This document shows positions 43,473 to 52,871 of a DNA stretch of 64,000 nucleotides, one piece after another. The translations under genes were made by a program, and so were the position numbers. Under the pieces are notes generated by a model. The model saw only the letters and a list, made by a program, of their open reading frames with translations, was not told the origin of the DNA and ran no database searches. This stretch comes from Halomonas sp. PR-M31 (GTDB lineage: Bacteria; Pseudomonadota; Gammaproteobacteria; Pseudomonadales; Halomonadaceae), in NCBI RefSeq assembly GCF_001039575.1, contig NZ_JIBT01000009.1, forward strand, positions 1 to 64,000. The letters run 5' to 3'. The stretch's first letter is position 1; the number at the start of each line of letters is the position of its first letter.

Positions 43473-44266
43473 ATGCAAGCTCATCGATTACTGCTCACCG
43501 CCACACTTGTTGCCCTTAGCGTCTCCCTGGTATCCGGTCAGACCTATGCCCGGGATTATGACGAGGTGCGCCTGGCCGTCGACGTGCCCTACGAGCCTTC
43601 GAGTACAAGACGCCCGATGGGGAACTGACCGGATTCGAGATCGACCTGGGCAATGCGGCCTGCGCCGAGCTCGACATTCAGTGTAGCTGGGTCGAGCAAG
43701 CCTGGGATGGCATGATTCCTGGCCTTCTGGCACGCAAGTACGACGGCATCATGTCTTCCATGGCCATTACCGAAGAGCGCGCCCGGCAGGTGCTGTTCTC
43801 CGAGCCCTACTACACTACGCCGAGCGCCTGGATCACTGCCAAGGATCGCGATATCAACATCGAGGACAAAGAGAGTCTCGAAGGTCTGACCGTGGGCGTT
43901 CAGCGCGCCACGCTACAGGATCGTTATGTCTCCGACCTTTACGGCGACGTACTGGAGGTTCGCCGCTATGCCAGCGCCGGTGATGTGATCGCTGACATGC
44001 AGACCGGCCGTTTGGATCTGACCTTCATGGACTATCCCATCGCCGAAGCCGCCATCGACATCGATACCGAGCAGAGTGAGTTCAAGCGCATAAGCGACTT
44101 TATAAAAGAACCAAAAAAGTATTTCGGTCAGGGAGTCGGTATCGCCTTTCGCAAGCGTGACAAGGAGCTGGCCGAGAAATTCAACGAAGCGCTTGCCACT
44201 CTCAAGGAGAATGGCACCTACGACGAGATCATGAAGAAATACTTTTCCTACGACGTAAAGCTGTAA
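43473..44266 (+). pseudogene. Second basic-amino-acid-binding protein paralogue, frameshifted
   Basis: About 264 residues over two frames; ATG 43473 follows AGGA. The signal peptide is followed by YDEVRLAVDVPYEP, then the frame fails near 43596. Restoring one C (GAGCCTTC to GAGCCCTTC) gives FEYKTPDGELTGFEIDLGNA, as in the upstream paralogue. The rest is intact: WDGMIPGLLARKYDGIMSSM, EERARQVLFSEPYYTTPSAW, KRDKELAEKFNEALATLKEN. It should bind a related ligand and share the same membrane complex. Tandem binding proteins often widen substrate range. Confidence 0.9.
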
Positions 44267-44275
44267 GCGCCTATA

Positions 44276-45007
44276 TCACCGTTGATCGGAATGCTCCTGA
44301 CGCAGCGCCCGGCGCATGAAATTGAGTATCCAGCGCACCATCAGATGATCGTCCACCGGGGCATTGAGTGATGCCATGCCCTCGCGTAGACGGTTGCCTG
44401 GAATGACACCCTGGCGCATTGCCATCACATCCGCCGAATAGGTCTTGGCAAACTCCGGATGCCCCTGCACGCCCAGGAACGTCTCTCCTACCTGTATGAC
44501 GTAGAACGGGCAAAAATTGCTTTCCGCCAGCACTACCGCGCCTTCCGGCAACTTTGCTACCTGATCCTGATGGCTGACCACAAGATCGAGCCCTTCCTGC
44601 CAGGGCTCCATCCACTCGGCGCGCTGGGTGAGACGATTGAAAGACATGCCGACGCCCCAGCCACGTTCGCTCTTGACCACCTCACCGCCAAGCGCCTTGG
44701 CAATCAGCTGATGGCCGAAGCAGATGCCTACCAGCGGTTTGCCAGCCTCCCAAAGCTCTCGAACGAAGCCGCAGAGTTTTTCGATCCATTCGTCGCCGTC
44801 GTTGACCCCATGCTTGGAACCGGTGGTCAGCCAGGCATCCACCGCATCGACATCCGTAGGCAGCTCGCCGTCCTGACAGCGCCACACGCGAAACTCAAGC
44901 GTCGGGTCCACCGCCGTGAACAAACGCTCGAACATCTCCGGATAGTTACCGTGCTGAGGCTGCAACGCCTCCATCACATCGTCGCACTGCAGCAGACCAA
45001 TACGCAT
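44276..45007 (-). CDS. Class I glutamine amidotransferase-like protein (candidate gamma-glutamyl hydrolase)
   Basis: 243 residues from ATG 45007 (AGGAGG upstream). The catalytic triad is visible: Cys in PLVGICFGHQLIAKALGGEV near 85-104, and His in FLGVQGHPEFAKTYSAD; the Glu follows the His. It is a stand-alone domain. It is the last gene of the operon with the glutamine-synthetase-like ligase. In the Puu route PuuD, a class I amidotransferase-like enzyme, releases glutamate from gamma-glutamyl-GABA, and this protein could release glutamate from the analogous product here. That role is inferred from position. Confidence 0.85.
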   Translation of the reverse strand: MRIGLLQCDDVMEALQPQHGNYPEMFERLFTAVDPTLEFRVWRCQDGELPTDVDAVDAWLTTGSKHGVNDGDEWIEKLCGFVRELWEAGKPLVGICFGHQLIAKALGGEVVKSERGWGVGMSFNRLTQRAEWMEPWQEGLDLVVSHQDQVAKLPEGAVVLAESNFCPFYVIQVGETFLGVQGHPEFAKTYSADVMAMRQGVIPGNRLREGMASLNAPVDDHLMVRWILNFMRRALRQEHSDQR

Positions 45008-45091
45008 AGCATTCCTCCTTGAGATCGGCAAAGCCGCAATTGTCGCTTTTCCGATCCGCCAATGCCAACTCGACCGCTCTAAGCAAGAAAA

Positions 45092-46267
45092 CTAAAGCCG
45101 CCCTTCTACCGCGCTGATAAGAATATCGCGGTATTGATTGGCATCAAAAGGAACAGGGTTGCTGGAAGCGGAAGGGTCCACGACCGCCATCTGGCCAACC
45201 TTGTCTGCCTGGATGGCATCGATGCCAAGCTCTGCCAGGGTGTGAGCAATGCCCAGGCGTTCGCGCAGATCCAGCACCCAGTCGATAACCGGACCAATGC
45301 CTGGCTGGCGCAGATCCAGATAGCGCCCTAGGCGCACCATGGGCTCGCCGATAGCAGATTCGTTGGCCTTGAGTACATAGGGCATCAGTACTGCATTGAG
45401 GGTGCCGTGATGGGCGTCATATAATGCCCCCAGCGGATGCGCCAGTGCGTGCATGGCGCCCAGGCCACGTTGAAAGGCGGTGGCGCCCATCATCGAGGCC
45501 ACCAGCATGTGCTGTCGCGCTTCGAGATTTTCACCGTCGACAAACACTGCCGGCAGGTAGTCGCGAACCCGGCGCATTCCTTCCACGGCGATCCCCTCCG
45601 CCATGGGATGATAGTTAGGCGAGCACCAGGCCTCCATGCAATGTGAGAGCGCATCCATGCCGGTCGCCGCGGTAATCGAGGGGGGCAAGCCAACCGTCAG
45701 CGCCGGGTCGAGGAACACGATGGCCGGCACCATGCGCGGATGAAAGATAATGCGCTTGATCCGGGCCTGCTCATCGGTGATGACCGATGCGCGACCGACC
45801 TCGGAGCCGGTACCGGCGGTCGTGGGTACCGCCACGATCGGGACGATAGCGTCACTGTCAGCACTCTTCCAGTTGTCACCGACATCTTCCAATGACCACA
45901 GCGACAACCCCTCACGCTGTCGGGCCATGAGCGCCACTGCCTTGGCCGCATCGAGCCCGGAACCGCCACCGAAGGCGATCACGCCATCATGATTACCATC
46001 GCGGAAGGCGGCCACCCCGTCCAGCACGTTCTTGCCGGTGGGGTTGCCCTTGATCTCGCTGAATACCGCGCAGTGCAGTCCTGCCTCACGACAGCCAGAT
46101 AGCGCCTGCTCGACCATCGGCAGCTGCGCCAGCCCCGGGTCCGTGATCAGCAGCGGTGCTCGCATCCCGAGCGCCTGACAGGCCTCGGGCAACTCCCGAA
46201 CGCGCCCGGCGCCGGTGCGAATCTGTGCAGGATAATTCCAGGTCGTGGTAAAGCGCTCAACAGTCAT
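45092..46267 (-). CDS. Iron-containing alcohol dehydrogenase
   Basis: 391 residues. The NAD site GVIAFGGGSGLDAAKAVALM is near 92-111. Metal ligands are in TGMDALSHCMEAWCSPNYHP and ALAHPLGALYDAHHGTLNAV. Iron-ADH relatives oxidise primary alcohols. In this operon the substrate is probably an amino alcohol bearing a gamma-glutamyl group, which would yield the aldehyde for the next enzyme. It lies 84 bp upstream of the amidotransferase gene and 20 bp after the aldehyde dehydrogenase gene. Confidence 0.92.
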   Translation of the reverse strand: MTVERFTTTWNYPAQIRTGAGRVRELPEACQALGMRAPLLITDPGLAQLPMVEQALSGCREAGLHCAVFSEIKGNPTGKNVLDGVAAFRDGNHDGVIAFGGGSGLDAAKAVALMARQREGLSLWSLEDVGDNWKSADSDAIVPIVAVPTTAGTGSEVGRASVITDEQARIKRIIFHPRMVPAIVFLDPALTVGLPPSITAATGMDALSHCMEAWCSPNYHPMAEGIAVEGMRRVRDYLPAVFVDGENLEARQHMLVASMMGATAFQRGLGAMHALAHPLGALYDAHHGTLNAVLMPYVLKANESAIGEPMVRLGRYLDLRQPGIGPVIDWVLDLRERLGIAHTLAELGIDAIQADKVGQMAVVDPSASSNPVPFDANQYRDILISAVEGRL

Positions 46268-46287
46268 TCTATTCTCCCCTCCCTGGC

Positions 46288-47673
46288 TCAGGCATGTTTC
46301 AGGTGGAACGACTTGGGCCGGGTCAGCATCTCATAGCCGATACGCGACAGCGAACACCCCCGGCCGGACTGCTTGATGCCGGTCCAGGCAAGCTCCGGGT
46401 CGAGGTAGTCGCAGCGATTGGTAAACACCGTGCCCGCCTCGAGCCGTCGAGCAATGGCCTCCCCTGCTTCGATATCTTGAGTAAACACCGCTGCGGTCAA
46501 ACCGAAATCGCTGTCGTTCATAAGGTTTACGGCTTCCTCATCCGAGGCCACCGCCATGATGCCGATCACCGGACCAAAACTTTCTTCATTCATTATGCGC
46601 ATCGAATGATCGACCTGGGTCAGCACCTGGGGCGCCAGATAAGCGCTGCCCGGCGTTGACAGCGGGTAGTCGCCGGCGTCGATCCACGCCCGAGCACCGG
46701 CGGCCACCGCCTCGTCGATCTGACTGCGCGCAAGATCCGCCGCCTGAGGGCGCACCACAGGCCCGAGCGTCGTCTGCGAATCGGTAGGATCGCCCAGGGC
46801 GAGCTCCTTGACCCAGGCCACCGCCTGCTCGACGAAGGCATCGAAGATCGACTCATGCACATAAAGACGCTCGATGGCGCAGCAGCTTTGCCCGGCATTG
46901 AAAAAGGCGCCGTCCATCACCCCGGCCACTGCCTCTTCCAAATCGACATCGCCGCGGATATAGGCAGGGTCCTTGCCCCCAAGTTCCAGCCCGGCAGGAA
47001 TGAAACGACCGGCCAGATGACGCTCGACGGTTTCGCCACCAGTTACGGAGCCGGTAAAGGAGACATAGTCCACCCGAGAATTGCGCATGACGGCCCCAGC
47101 ATCCTCATGGGATAGATGCAGATACTGAAACAACCCTTCGGGCATCCCCGCCTGATCGAAAGCTTCTTGAATGCGCTCGGCGCTCAAGGGTGTCTGTGCC
47201 GATGGCTTTAGAATCACCGCATTGCCCGCCATGATTGCCGGCACGATGGCATTCACCGCGGTCATGTAGGGGAAGTTCCAGGGCGCGACGACAAAGGCCA
47301 CCCCCAGGGGCTCCCGAGTGATATAACGGGTAAATCCCGGCTTGTCCGCAAGCCGGATCGGCGCAAGCGCTTCTTCAGCCAGCGTGATCATGCCTCGAGC
47401 GCGCTCTTCGAAGCCGCCGATCTCGGCGCCTGCCGCACTGATCGGGCGCCCCATCTGCCAGGTCAGCTCCTGGGCCAGCTGATCGCGCCGGGCCACGAAT
47501 GCATCGACCATGGCTGAACACAGTCGCGAGCGCTCATCGAGGCTCACTTCCCGCCAGGCGCGCTGGACCGCCCTGGCCCGGGCCAGGGTCTTCTCGATCA
47601 GATCCGCCCCGGCCAATTCCCGCTCCACGTAGACACTGCCATCCACCGGAGAAATCGTCTTTTGAATCGCCAT
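46288..47673 (-). CDS. NAD(P)-dependent aldehyde dehydrogenase
   Basis: 461 residues. Catalytic Cys is in FFNAGQSCCAIERLYVHESI and the general-base Glu in IPAGLELGGKDPAYIRGD, with PWNFPYMTAVNAIVPAIMAG for cofactor binding. Closest to the succinate-semialdehyde/aminoaldehyde group. Here it likely oxidises a gamma-glutamyl-amino-aldehyde to the acid. It is in one operon with the ligase upstream and the alcohol dehydrogenase downstream. Confidence 0.93.
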   Translation of the reverse strand: MAIQKTISPVDGSVYVERELAGADLIEKTLARARAVQRAWREVSLDERSRLCSAMVDAFVARRDQLAQELTWQMGRPISAAGAEIGGFEERARGMITLAEEALAPIRLADKPGFTRYITREPLGVAFVVAPWNFPYMTAVNAIVPAIMAGNAVILKPSAQTPLSAERIQEAFDQAGMPEGLFQYLHLSHEDAGAVMRNSRVDYVSFTGSVTGGETVERHLAGRFIPAGLELGGKDPAYIRGDVDLEEAVAGVMDGAFFNAGQSCCAIERLYVHESIFDAFVEQAVAWVKELALGDPTDSQTTLGPVVRPQAADLARSQIDEAVAAGARAWIDAGDYPLSTPGSAYLAPQVLTQVDHSMRIMNEESFGPVIGIMAVASDEEAVNLMNDSDFGLTAAVFTQDIEAGEAIARRLEAGTVFTNRCDYLDPELAWTGIKQSGRGCSLSRIGYEMLTRPKSFHLKHA

Positions 47674-47714
47674 CGTCTGTCAGTCCTTTACTCGCCAAAG
47701 CCAGAGGTCCGAGC

Positions 47715-47813
47715 GCACGTTGTCAGAGCAAGGCGGAGCAACGAGAAATCGCGGAGTTGGCTCTCACCAATGAGCAGATTTCGAGGCACTCCAACGCAGC
47801 TCTGGCAGCGTGC
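47715..47813. repeat. 99-bp imperfect inverted repeat in the operon gap
   Basis: Outer arms GCACGTTGTCAGAGC (47715-47729) and GCTCTGGCAGCGTGC (47799-47813) pair with two mismatches, and further inner blocks also pair. It fills the gap between the ligase and aldehyde dehydrogenase genes and could fold in the mRNA. It resembles intergenic repeats dispersed in related genomes, but I cannot confirm other copies here. Confidence 0.6.
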
Positions 47814-47827
47814 AGCCGGACCAACCA

Positions 47828-49207
47828 TTAGATGATTTCGAAGTAGCGGTTCAACTCCCAGTCGGTAATATGCTTGCGAAACTCCCGCTCCTCCCACTCC
47901 CGGGTTGCCGCAAAATGCTCGACGAACTCATCGCCGAACAGCTTCCGGGCAGGCTTTGATGCCTTGAGCCGCTGAGCGGACTCCCAAAGCGTCTGCGGCA
48001 GTGCCTGATGCTCCGGATGATCCACGGTGTAGGCATTGCCCTTGATCTGCTCGTCCGGCTCCAGCTTCTGCTCGATGCCGTACAGGCCCGCCCCGATCGC
48101 CGCCGCCATCACCAGATACGGGTTGGCGTCGGCGCTGCCCAGGCGATACTCGACCCGCTGGGACTTGTCCGTGCCGGGAATCACTCGCAGCGCCGTGGTG
48201 CGATTCTCCACCCCCCAGGTAGCCTCGGTAGGCGCCCAGAAGCCGGGAATCAGCCGGGTGTAGCTGTTGATGGTGGGGGCAAACATGGCCAGAAACTCCG
48301 GCATCAGCTTCTGCTGACCGGCAACGAAATGGCGCTGCACGTCGCTCATGGTGTAGGGCTTGTCCGCATCGAAAAACGCCGACTTGCCGGACTCATGGTC
48401 TTTCAATGACAGATGCACATGACCGCTTTGACCAGGGCAGTCCGGCGACCACTTGGCCATGAAGGTGGCCATCAGGCCCCGACGCTGGGCCCAGATCTTG
48501 ACGAAAGTCTTGAACAGCGCCCCCTTGTCGGCGGCAGCCAAGGCATCATCTACGGCGATCGCGGCTTCCAGCACCCCGGGCCCGGTTTCCGTGTGCAGGC
48601 TCTCGATGGGAAAATCCATGGTCTCGGACAGGGAGATCAGTTCATGATACAGCTCGCTGTGCACGGAGCTTCGAATCATCGAGTAGCCCATCATGTCCGG
48701 AGTCAGCGACTTGAGATTACGATAGCCCTTTTCGCGCACCGACTCCGGCGTTTCCTGGAACATGAAGAACTCGTACTCAAGCGACCCGGACACGTCGTAG
48801 CCCAGCTTGGCACCGCGCTCGAGAATTCGCCTCAGCAACCCCCGGGGGCATATCTTTTCCGCTTCGCCCTCGAACTCCGCCATGAACAGCAGCATATCGC
48901 CCTCGAAAGGAATCTCTCGGCAGCTGTCCGGAATGATCCGCAGGGGCGCATCCGGATAGCCGGTGTGCCAGCCGGTGAACTGTACGTTGTCGTAAAGCTC
49001 ATCCTTGCTGTCCCAGCCCAGCACCACATCACAGAAGGCAAAACCATCCTCCAGGGCAGACAGGAACTTCTTTTGCTGCATGTACTTGCCTACCATCACA
49101 CCGTCGATGTCGAAAAAGCCCACCTTGACGTGGCTCAAACCACGCTCCTCGACGATGCGTTTTGCATCTTCAGCGGTCTTGATGTCTCGGGTTTTCATTG
49201 CGCTCAT
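47828..49207 (-). CDS. Glutamine-synthetase-like gamma-glutamyl-amine ligase (PuuA/GlnA4-like)
   Basis: 459 residues from ATG 49207 (GGAG nine bases upstream). Glutamine synthetase C-terminal catalytic region: GSLEYEFFMFQETPES, ESLHTETGPGVLEAAIAVDD, KWSPDCPGQSGHVHLSLKDH and VENRTTALRVIPGTDKSQRV, then EYRLGSADANPYLVMAAAIG. The N-terminus (LSHVKVGFFDIDGVMVGKYM) has the FxDxxG-type start seen in GlnA-like amine ligases rather than true GS. It should join glutamate to an amine using ATP. With an ethanolamine-type permease next to it, ethanolamine is a good candidate substrate (GlnA4 of Streptomyces does this). Putrescine is the main alternative. Confidence 0.9.
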   Translation of the reverse strand: MSAMKTRDIKTAEDAKRIVEERGLSHVKVGFFDIDGVMVGKYMQQKKFLSALEDGFAFCDVVLGWDSKDELYDNVQFTGWHTGYPDAPLRIIPDSCREIPFEGDMLLFMAEFEGEAEKICPRGLLRRILERGAKLGYDVSGSLEYEFFMFQETPESVREKGYRNLKSLTPDMMGYSMIRSSVHSELYHELISLSETMDFPIESLHTETGPGVLEAAIAVDDALAAADKGALFKTFVKIWAQRRGLMATFMAKWSPDCPGQSGHVHLSLKDHESGKSAFFDADKPYTMSDVQRHFVAGQQKLMPEFLAMFAPTINSYTRLIPGFWAPTEATWGVENRTTALRVIPGTDKSQRVEYRLGSADANPYLVMAAAIGAGLYGIEQKLEPDEQIKGNAYTVDHPEHQALPQTLWESAQRLKASKPARKLFGDEFVEHFAATREWEEREFRKHITDWELNRYFEII

Positions 49208-49270
49208 CACGTCATTCTCCATCAAGTCGTCAGCGTTGTTGTCTTGTCGGACAGGCCCCAGGGGTGGTGC

Positions 49271-50733
49271 CTACTTTTTCTTGGCCTGCTCTTCTTTCGA
49301 GAGCTCCTGTTCGGCGCTTGTGATGGCGGCAAACTCCTCTTCCGGCGCCTGGGCCACCAGATGATGGCGGCTATAAAAACCAAAGTAGGCCAGCATGATG
49401 GCGTAGAAGACCGCGGACCATAGCGCGGCCTCGACGCTGACCACGAAGGTCGACAAGAACGCCACGATAGCCAGCACGAAGGCGATTCCAGCGGTCACGA
49501 CGCCGCCTGGGGTGCGGTAGGGGCGCTCGAGTTCCGGTTCATTGCGGCGCAGTACGATATGGGACAGAGTCATCATGGCGTAGGAAATGGTGGCGCCGAA
49601 CACCGCCATGGTGATCATCAGATCTCCCTGGCCGGTCAAAGACAGCAAGAACCCAATCATTCCAGGCACGATCAGGGCCAGATAGGGCACTTTGCGACCA
49701 CCGGTGACGGACAGCCAGCGCGGCAGATAGCCGGCTCGAGAGAGTGCAAAAGTCTGGCGGGAATAACCGAATATGATCGAGAAAAACGAGGCGATCAATC
49801 CTGCCAGCCCTACCAGATTGACGAAGCCCGCGATCAGGGAGTTCGTGCCATAGACCGCCTGCAGCGCCCCTACCAAGGGGGCGGCATGGTTGCTGATCGT
49901 CTCGGCGCCGGCGCCGCCAGGGGCCAGCAGCAGCACGCAGGCGGCAAACACCAGCAGCACAAGCATGGCGGTAATGATGCCTCGGGGCATGTCCTGGGCC
50001 GGATCGCCTGCCTCTTCTGCGGCCAAAGGCACGCCTTCCACGGCTAGAAACAGCCAGATGGCGAAGGGCAGCGCTCCCCATATGCCGATATAGCCTTCCG
50101 GCAGAAAGGCAGACGCTCCGATTGCGTCGGTATTGGGGGCGATATCGAACAGATTGGCGATTTCAAAGTGCGGCAGCATGCCGATCGCAAACACTAAAAT
50201 GGCGATGACTGCCAGGGCCGTGATGCCCATCATGATCTTCAAGGCTTCCCCCGCACCCCACAGATGAATGCCGACGACAGGGTATAAAAGGCGGCATACA
50301 CCAGGGGCCCATCGATGCCGATCAGCGTATTGACGTAGCCGCCGATGAAGATCGCGATCGCCGCAGGCGCAATGGCGTACTCCAGCAGAATCGCGGTTCC
50401 CGTGATGTAGCCACCCAAGGGACCGAAGGCCCGACGGGCAAAGCTATAGCCGCCACCGGCAGTGGGCAGCGAAGAAGAGAGTTCCGCGATCGACAGCACC
50501 ATGCAGGTATACATGGTGGCCATCAGCAAGGTAGCGATCAGCATGCCGCCAAAGCCACCGGCGGCAAGGCCAAAGTTCCAACCGGCGTAGTCGCCGGAAA
50601 TCACATAGGACACGCCAAGGCTTGCCAGCAAAATCCAGCCCGCAGCCCCCTTTTGCAGTTTGCGTTTATCCAGATACTCGGACTCCACGGACTCGTAGCC
50701 GGACGACGCCGAGGATGATTTAGAAGCGCTCAT
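49271..50733 (-). pseudogene. APC superfamily permease, ethanolamine-permease-like, frameshifted
   Basis: About 487 residues over two frames; ATG 50733 follows AGGGGG. The first frame includes ILLASLGVSYVISGDYAGWN, SIAELSSSLPTAGGGYSFAR and GTAILLEYAIAPAAIAIFIG. It breaks near 50278; restoring one base (CTGTCGTC to CTGGTCGTC) reads FYTLVVGIHLWGAGEALKIM. The rest has the remaining helices, including WLFLAVEGVPLAAEEAGDPA, ending in a charged tail. The pattern VISGDYAGWNFGL is typical of ethanolamine permeases. It would import the amine used by the ligase 63 bp downstream. Confidence 0.87.
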
Positions 50734-51016
50734 GAGACCCCCTGGGTCTATTTGTATTTGTTGTGGCGTCGAGTAGATCCTGTGGTATCTACCGCATCCT
50801 CGCAGGGCGCTGATCGGATGGCTCAAATCCTGGTCCGCTTTCGAAGCGTAGTAGGGTTTGTGAGAAAATCGCCAACAATATCGGAGTGGCCAGGCTGTCT
50901 AGACATTGCGTCTATGTCGGTCTTGTACTGGCGATTTGGGGTGATGGTCGCTATCGTAGCGCGTTCGTCATTTTTCAGCGGATTCTCCATCCGCTCGCAA
51001 TACACCGGAGACCAAG

Positions 51017-51814
51017 ATGCGTGCGCCATCATCCGCCTCGACAACTCAGGCGACACTACGACCCTCCTCGGCCTGGACGGCCTGGGGTCAGTGGATTGCC
51101 TTGATTACCATGACCGTGGACCATGTCACGCGTTATCTGTTTCCAGGTAGCTGGGACATGGGCTGGGCCAGCTCTTCCCTTGGACGTATCGCTTTTCCCT
51201 TGTTCGCCGGCATGGTGGCTTGGCACGGGCTGTTCAACACTCGCGATCCCTATCGCTATGCCAGACGGGTACTCATCATCGGCCTGATCGCGCAGCTGCC
51301 TTACATGACCATGCCTCGGGACGGCTTCCAGCTGAACATCTGCTTCACCCTGGCTCTAGGGCTGTGCTGGGGCACCTGGCTGCGAAGTCTTGCCCGTCGT
51401 GTCGATGTGGATACGGAAGCGCCGTTGCAGCGCCCCTTGTTGTTGGGAGCATCGCTACTGGCCTGGTGGCTGCTGAGTCCGTGGTTCGAGTATGGTCACG
51501 AAGGCCTGCTGTTGATTCCTTGTTATATGCTGGCACTGCAGGCATTGACCCAGCGCACGGACTCCTTCCAGGAGCATTTATTGATGGTAGCGGCCAGCGT
51601 GCCAGTACTGCTCGTGGCCGGTCTGATGAACAACTCCGACATGGCCAAGTCCTTTACTGTGGCAACGACGCTATTGATTCTGCTGTTGGCTGCCGGCGAG
51701 GCCAATCGGGTACCGCAGATCAGCCCAGGCGCGAGAATGCCGCGCAAGGTATGGCTGGCCTGGTACCCTGGGCATTTTGCGGTGATCGCGCTGCTATTGC
51801 ATGGCCCTTGGTGA
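51017..51814 (+). CDS. TraX family membrane protein
   Basis: 265 residues with about eight hydrophobic segments. TraX-like features are WIALITMTVDHVTRYLFPGS, RIAFPLFAGMVAWHGLFNTR, RRVLIIGLIAQLPYM and QLNICFTLALGLCWGT. TraX in F acetylates pilin, but chromosomal members are common and not linked to conjugation; no tra genes are present. Start ATG 51017 is not well supported by a binding site. Upstream, 50734-51016, contains no other gene. Confidence 0.85.
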   Translation: MRAPSSASTTQATLRPSSAWTAWGQWIALITMTVDHVTRYLFPGSWDMGWASSSLGRIAFPLFAGMVAWHGLFNTRDPYRYARRVLIIGLIAQLPYMTMPRDGFQLNICFTLALGLCWGTWLRSLARRVDVDTEAPLQRPLLLGASLLAWWLLSPWFEYGHEGLLLIPCYMLALQALTQRTDSFQEHLLMVAASVPVLLVAGLMNNSDMAKSFTVATTLLILLLAAGEANRVPQISPGARMPRKVWLAWYPGHFAVIALLLHGPW

Positions 51815-51880
51815 GCTGGGCCTCAATGAACCGATCCGAGGCGAGTAGCTTCTTGATACGCCCTAGCACAAGGGATCGCT

Positions 51881-52771
51881 TCAACCCGCCTCCAGTAAAA
51901 ACACCTTGAAGGCCTGCCATAAAGGGCTGCGATAGCGGTCCGGGTGCCATACCAGAGAAAAGGTGCGACACAAGCTGAGCTTGCTGTCGAGGGCGATCAG
52001 CTCCCCGCGCTTGAGTTCGCCGGCCACACTCAGACGCGATAGACACCCAAGTCCCAGGCCTGCCCGCACGGCCTGCTTGATTGCTTCATGCTGGCCAAGC
52101 TCCATGCGCACCCGCAAACGCTCGACGTAAGGCCGCACCGCCGCCTCGAATATCGCCCGGGAACCCGAGCCGTGCTCGCGCAGAATCCACTGAGCCCGCT
52201 GCAGCGCCTTATCATCAAGATGATCGCTTCCGGCCAGGGGATGATGCGACGCACAGACCAGTACCATCTCGTCCTGACGCCAGACCTGACTCGTTAGTCG
52301 TGCCTCGCTGCACTGCCCCTCAATCAATCCCAGATCCGCATTGAAGCGCAGAATATCGTCCAGGACTTCACCGGTGTTGCGCAGGCGCAGCTGCAGATCG
52401 ACCTCTGGATGATGCTCGCTGAACTCCCCGGCCAGCGTCGGCAGCAAATAGGTGCCGATGGTGGCGCTGGCGGCAATCTTGAGGGTGCCCTGCAGGACAC
52501 CATCCGGCTCCTTAGCCGCCTCGACGAACTGTACCAGCTCATCAAGCATGCGCTCGGCCCGGGGCAGCAGACGCCTTCCGACATCGTTGAGCTGCAGCCG
52601 TCGACCAAAGCGGTCAAACAGCATCACCCCGAGATGGCGCTCCAGATCCGCCAGGGCCTGGCTGGTGGCGGATTGGGACAGATGCACGTGCTGGGCAGCG
52701 CTCACCACGGTGCCTTCCCGGGCCACTGCCACGAAGACCTGAAACTGGCGCAGGGTCACGCTAACGTTCAT
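51881..52771 (-). CDS. yeiE: LysR-type regulator, YeiE-like
   Basis: 296 residues. The winged helix-turn-helix is near 5-65 (LRQFQVFVAVAREGTVVSAA, SQSATSQALADLERHLGVML). The ligand domain contains TLKIAASATIGTYLLPTLAG and LIEGQCSEARLTSQVWRQDE, close to CysB-like YeiE. It is divergent from a YeiH-family gene (gap of about 100 bp), the standard yeiE/yeiH pair, so it very likely regulates that exporter. Confidence 0.9.
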   Translation of the reverse strand: MNVSVTLRQFQVFVAVAREGTVVSAAQHVHLSQSATSQALADLERHLGVMLFDRFGRRLQLNDVGRRLLPRAERMLDELVQFVEAAKEPDGVLQGTLKIAASATIGTYLLPTLAGEFSEHHPEVDLQLRLRNTGEVLDDILRFNADLGLIEGQCSEARLTSQVWRQDEMVLVCASHHPLAGSDHLDDKALQRAQWILREHGSGSRAIFEAAVRPYVERLRVRMELGQHEAIKQAVRAGLGLGCLSRLSVAGELKRGELIALDSKLSLCRTFSLVWHPDRYRSPLWQAFKVFLLEAG

Positions 52772-52871
52772 ATCGATTTTTCCGAACTGACATATCGTTA
52801 TTACATGCTAAGCCATTTAACGCACCGGCCTTACCCTTGTCGTCAACAACCACTGAAAAGGAGATGGCACC

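Noticed and set aside
48413-49423. 336-residue plus-strand ORF opposite the glutamine-synthetase-like ligase
   Set aside because: Opposite strand of a conserved ligase; no domain.
51017-51814. TraX as evidence for a conjugative element
   Set aside because: No other transfer genes, integrase or att-like repeats nearby; chromosomal TraX homologues are common.
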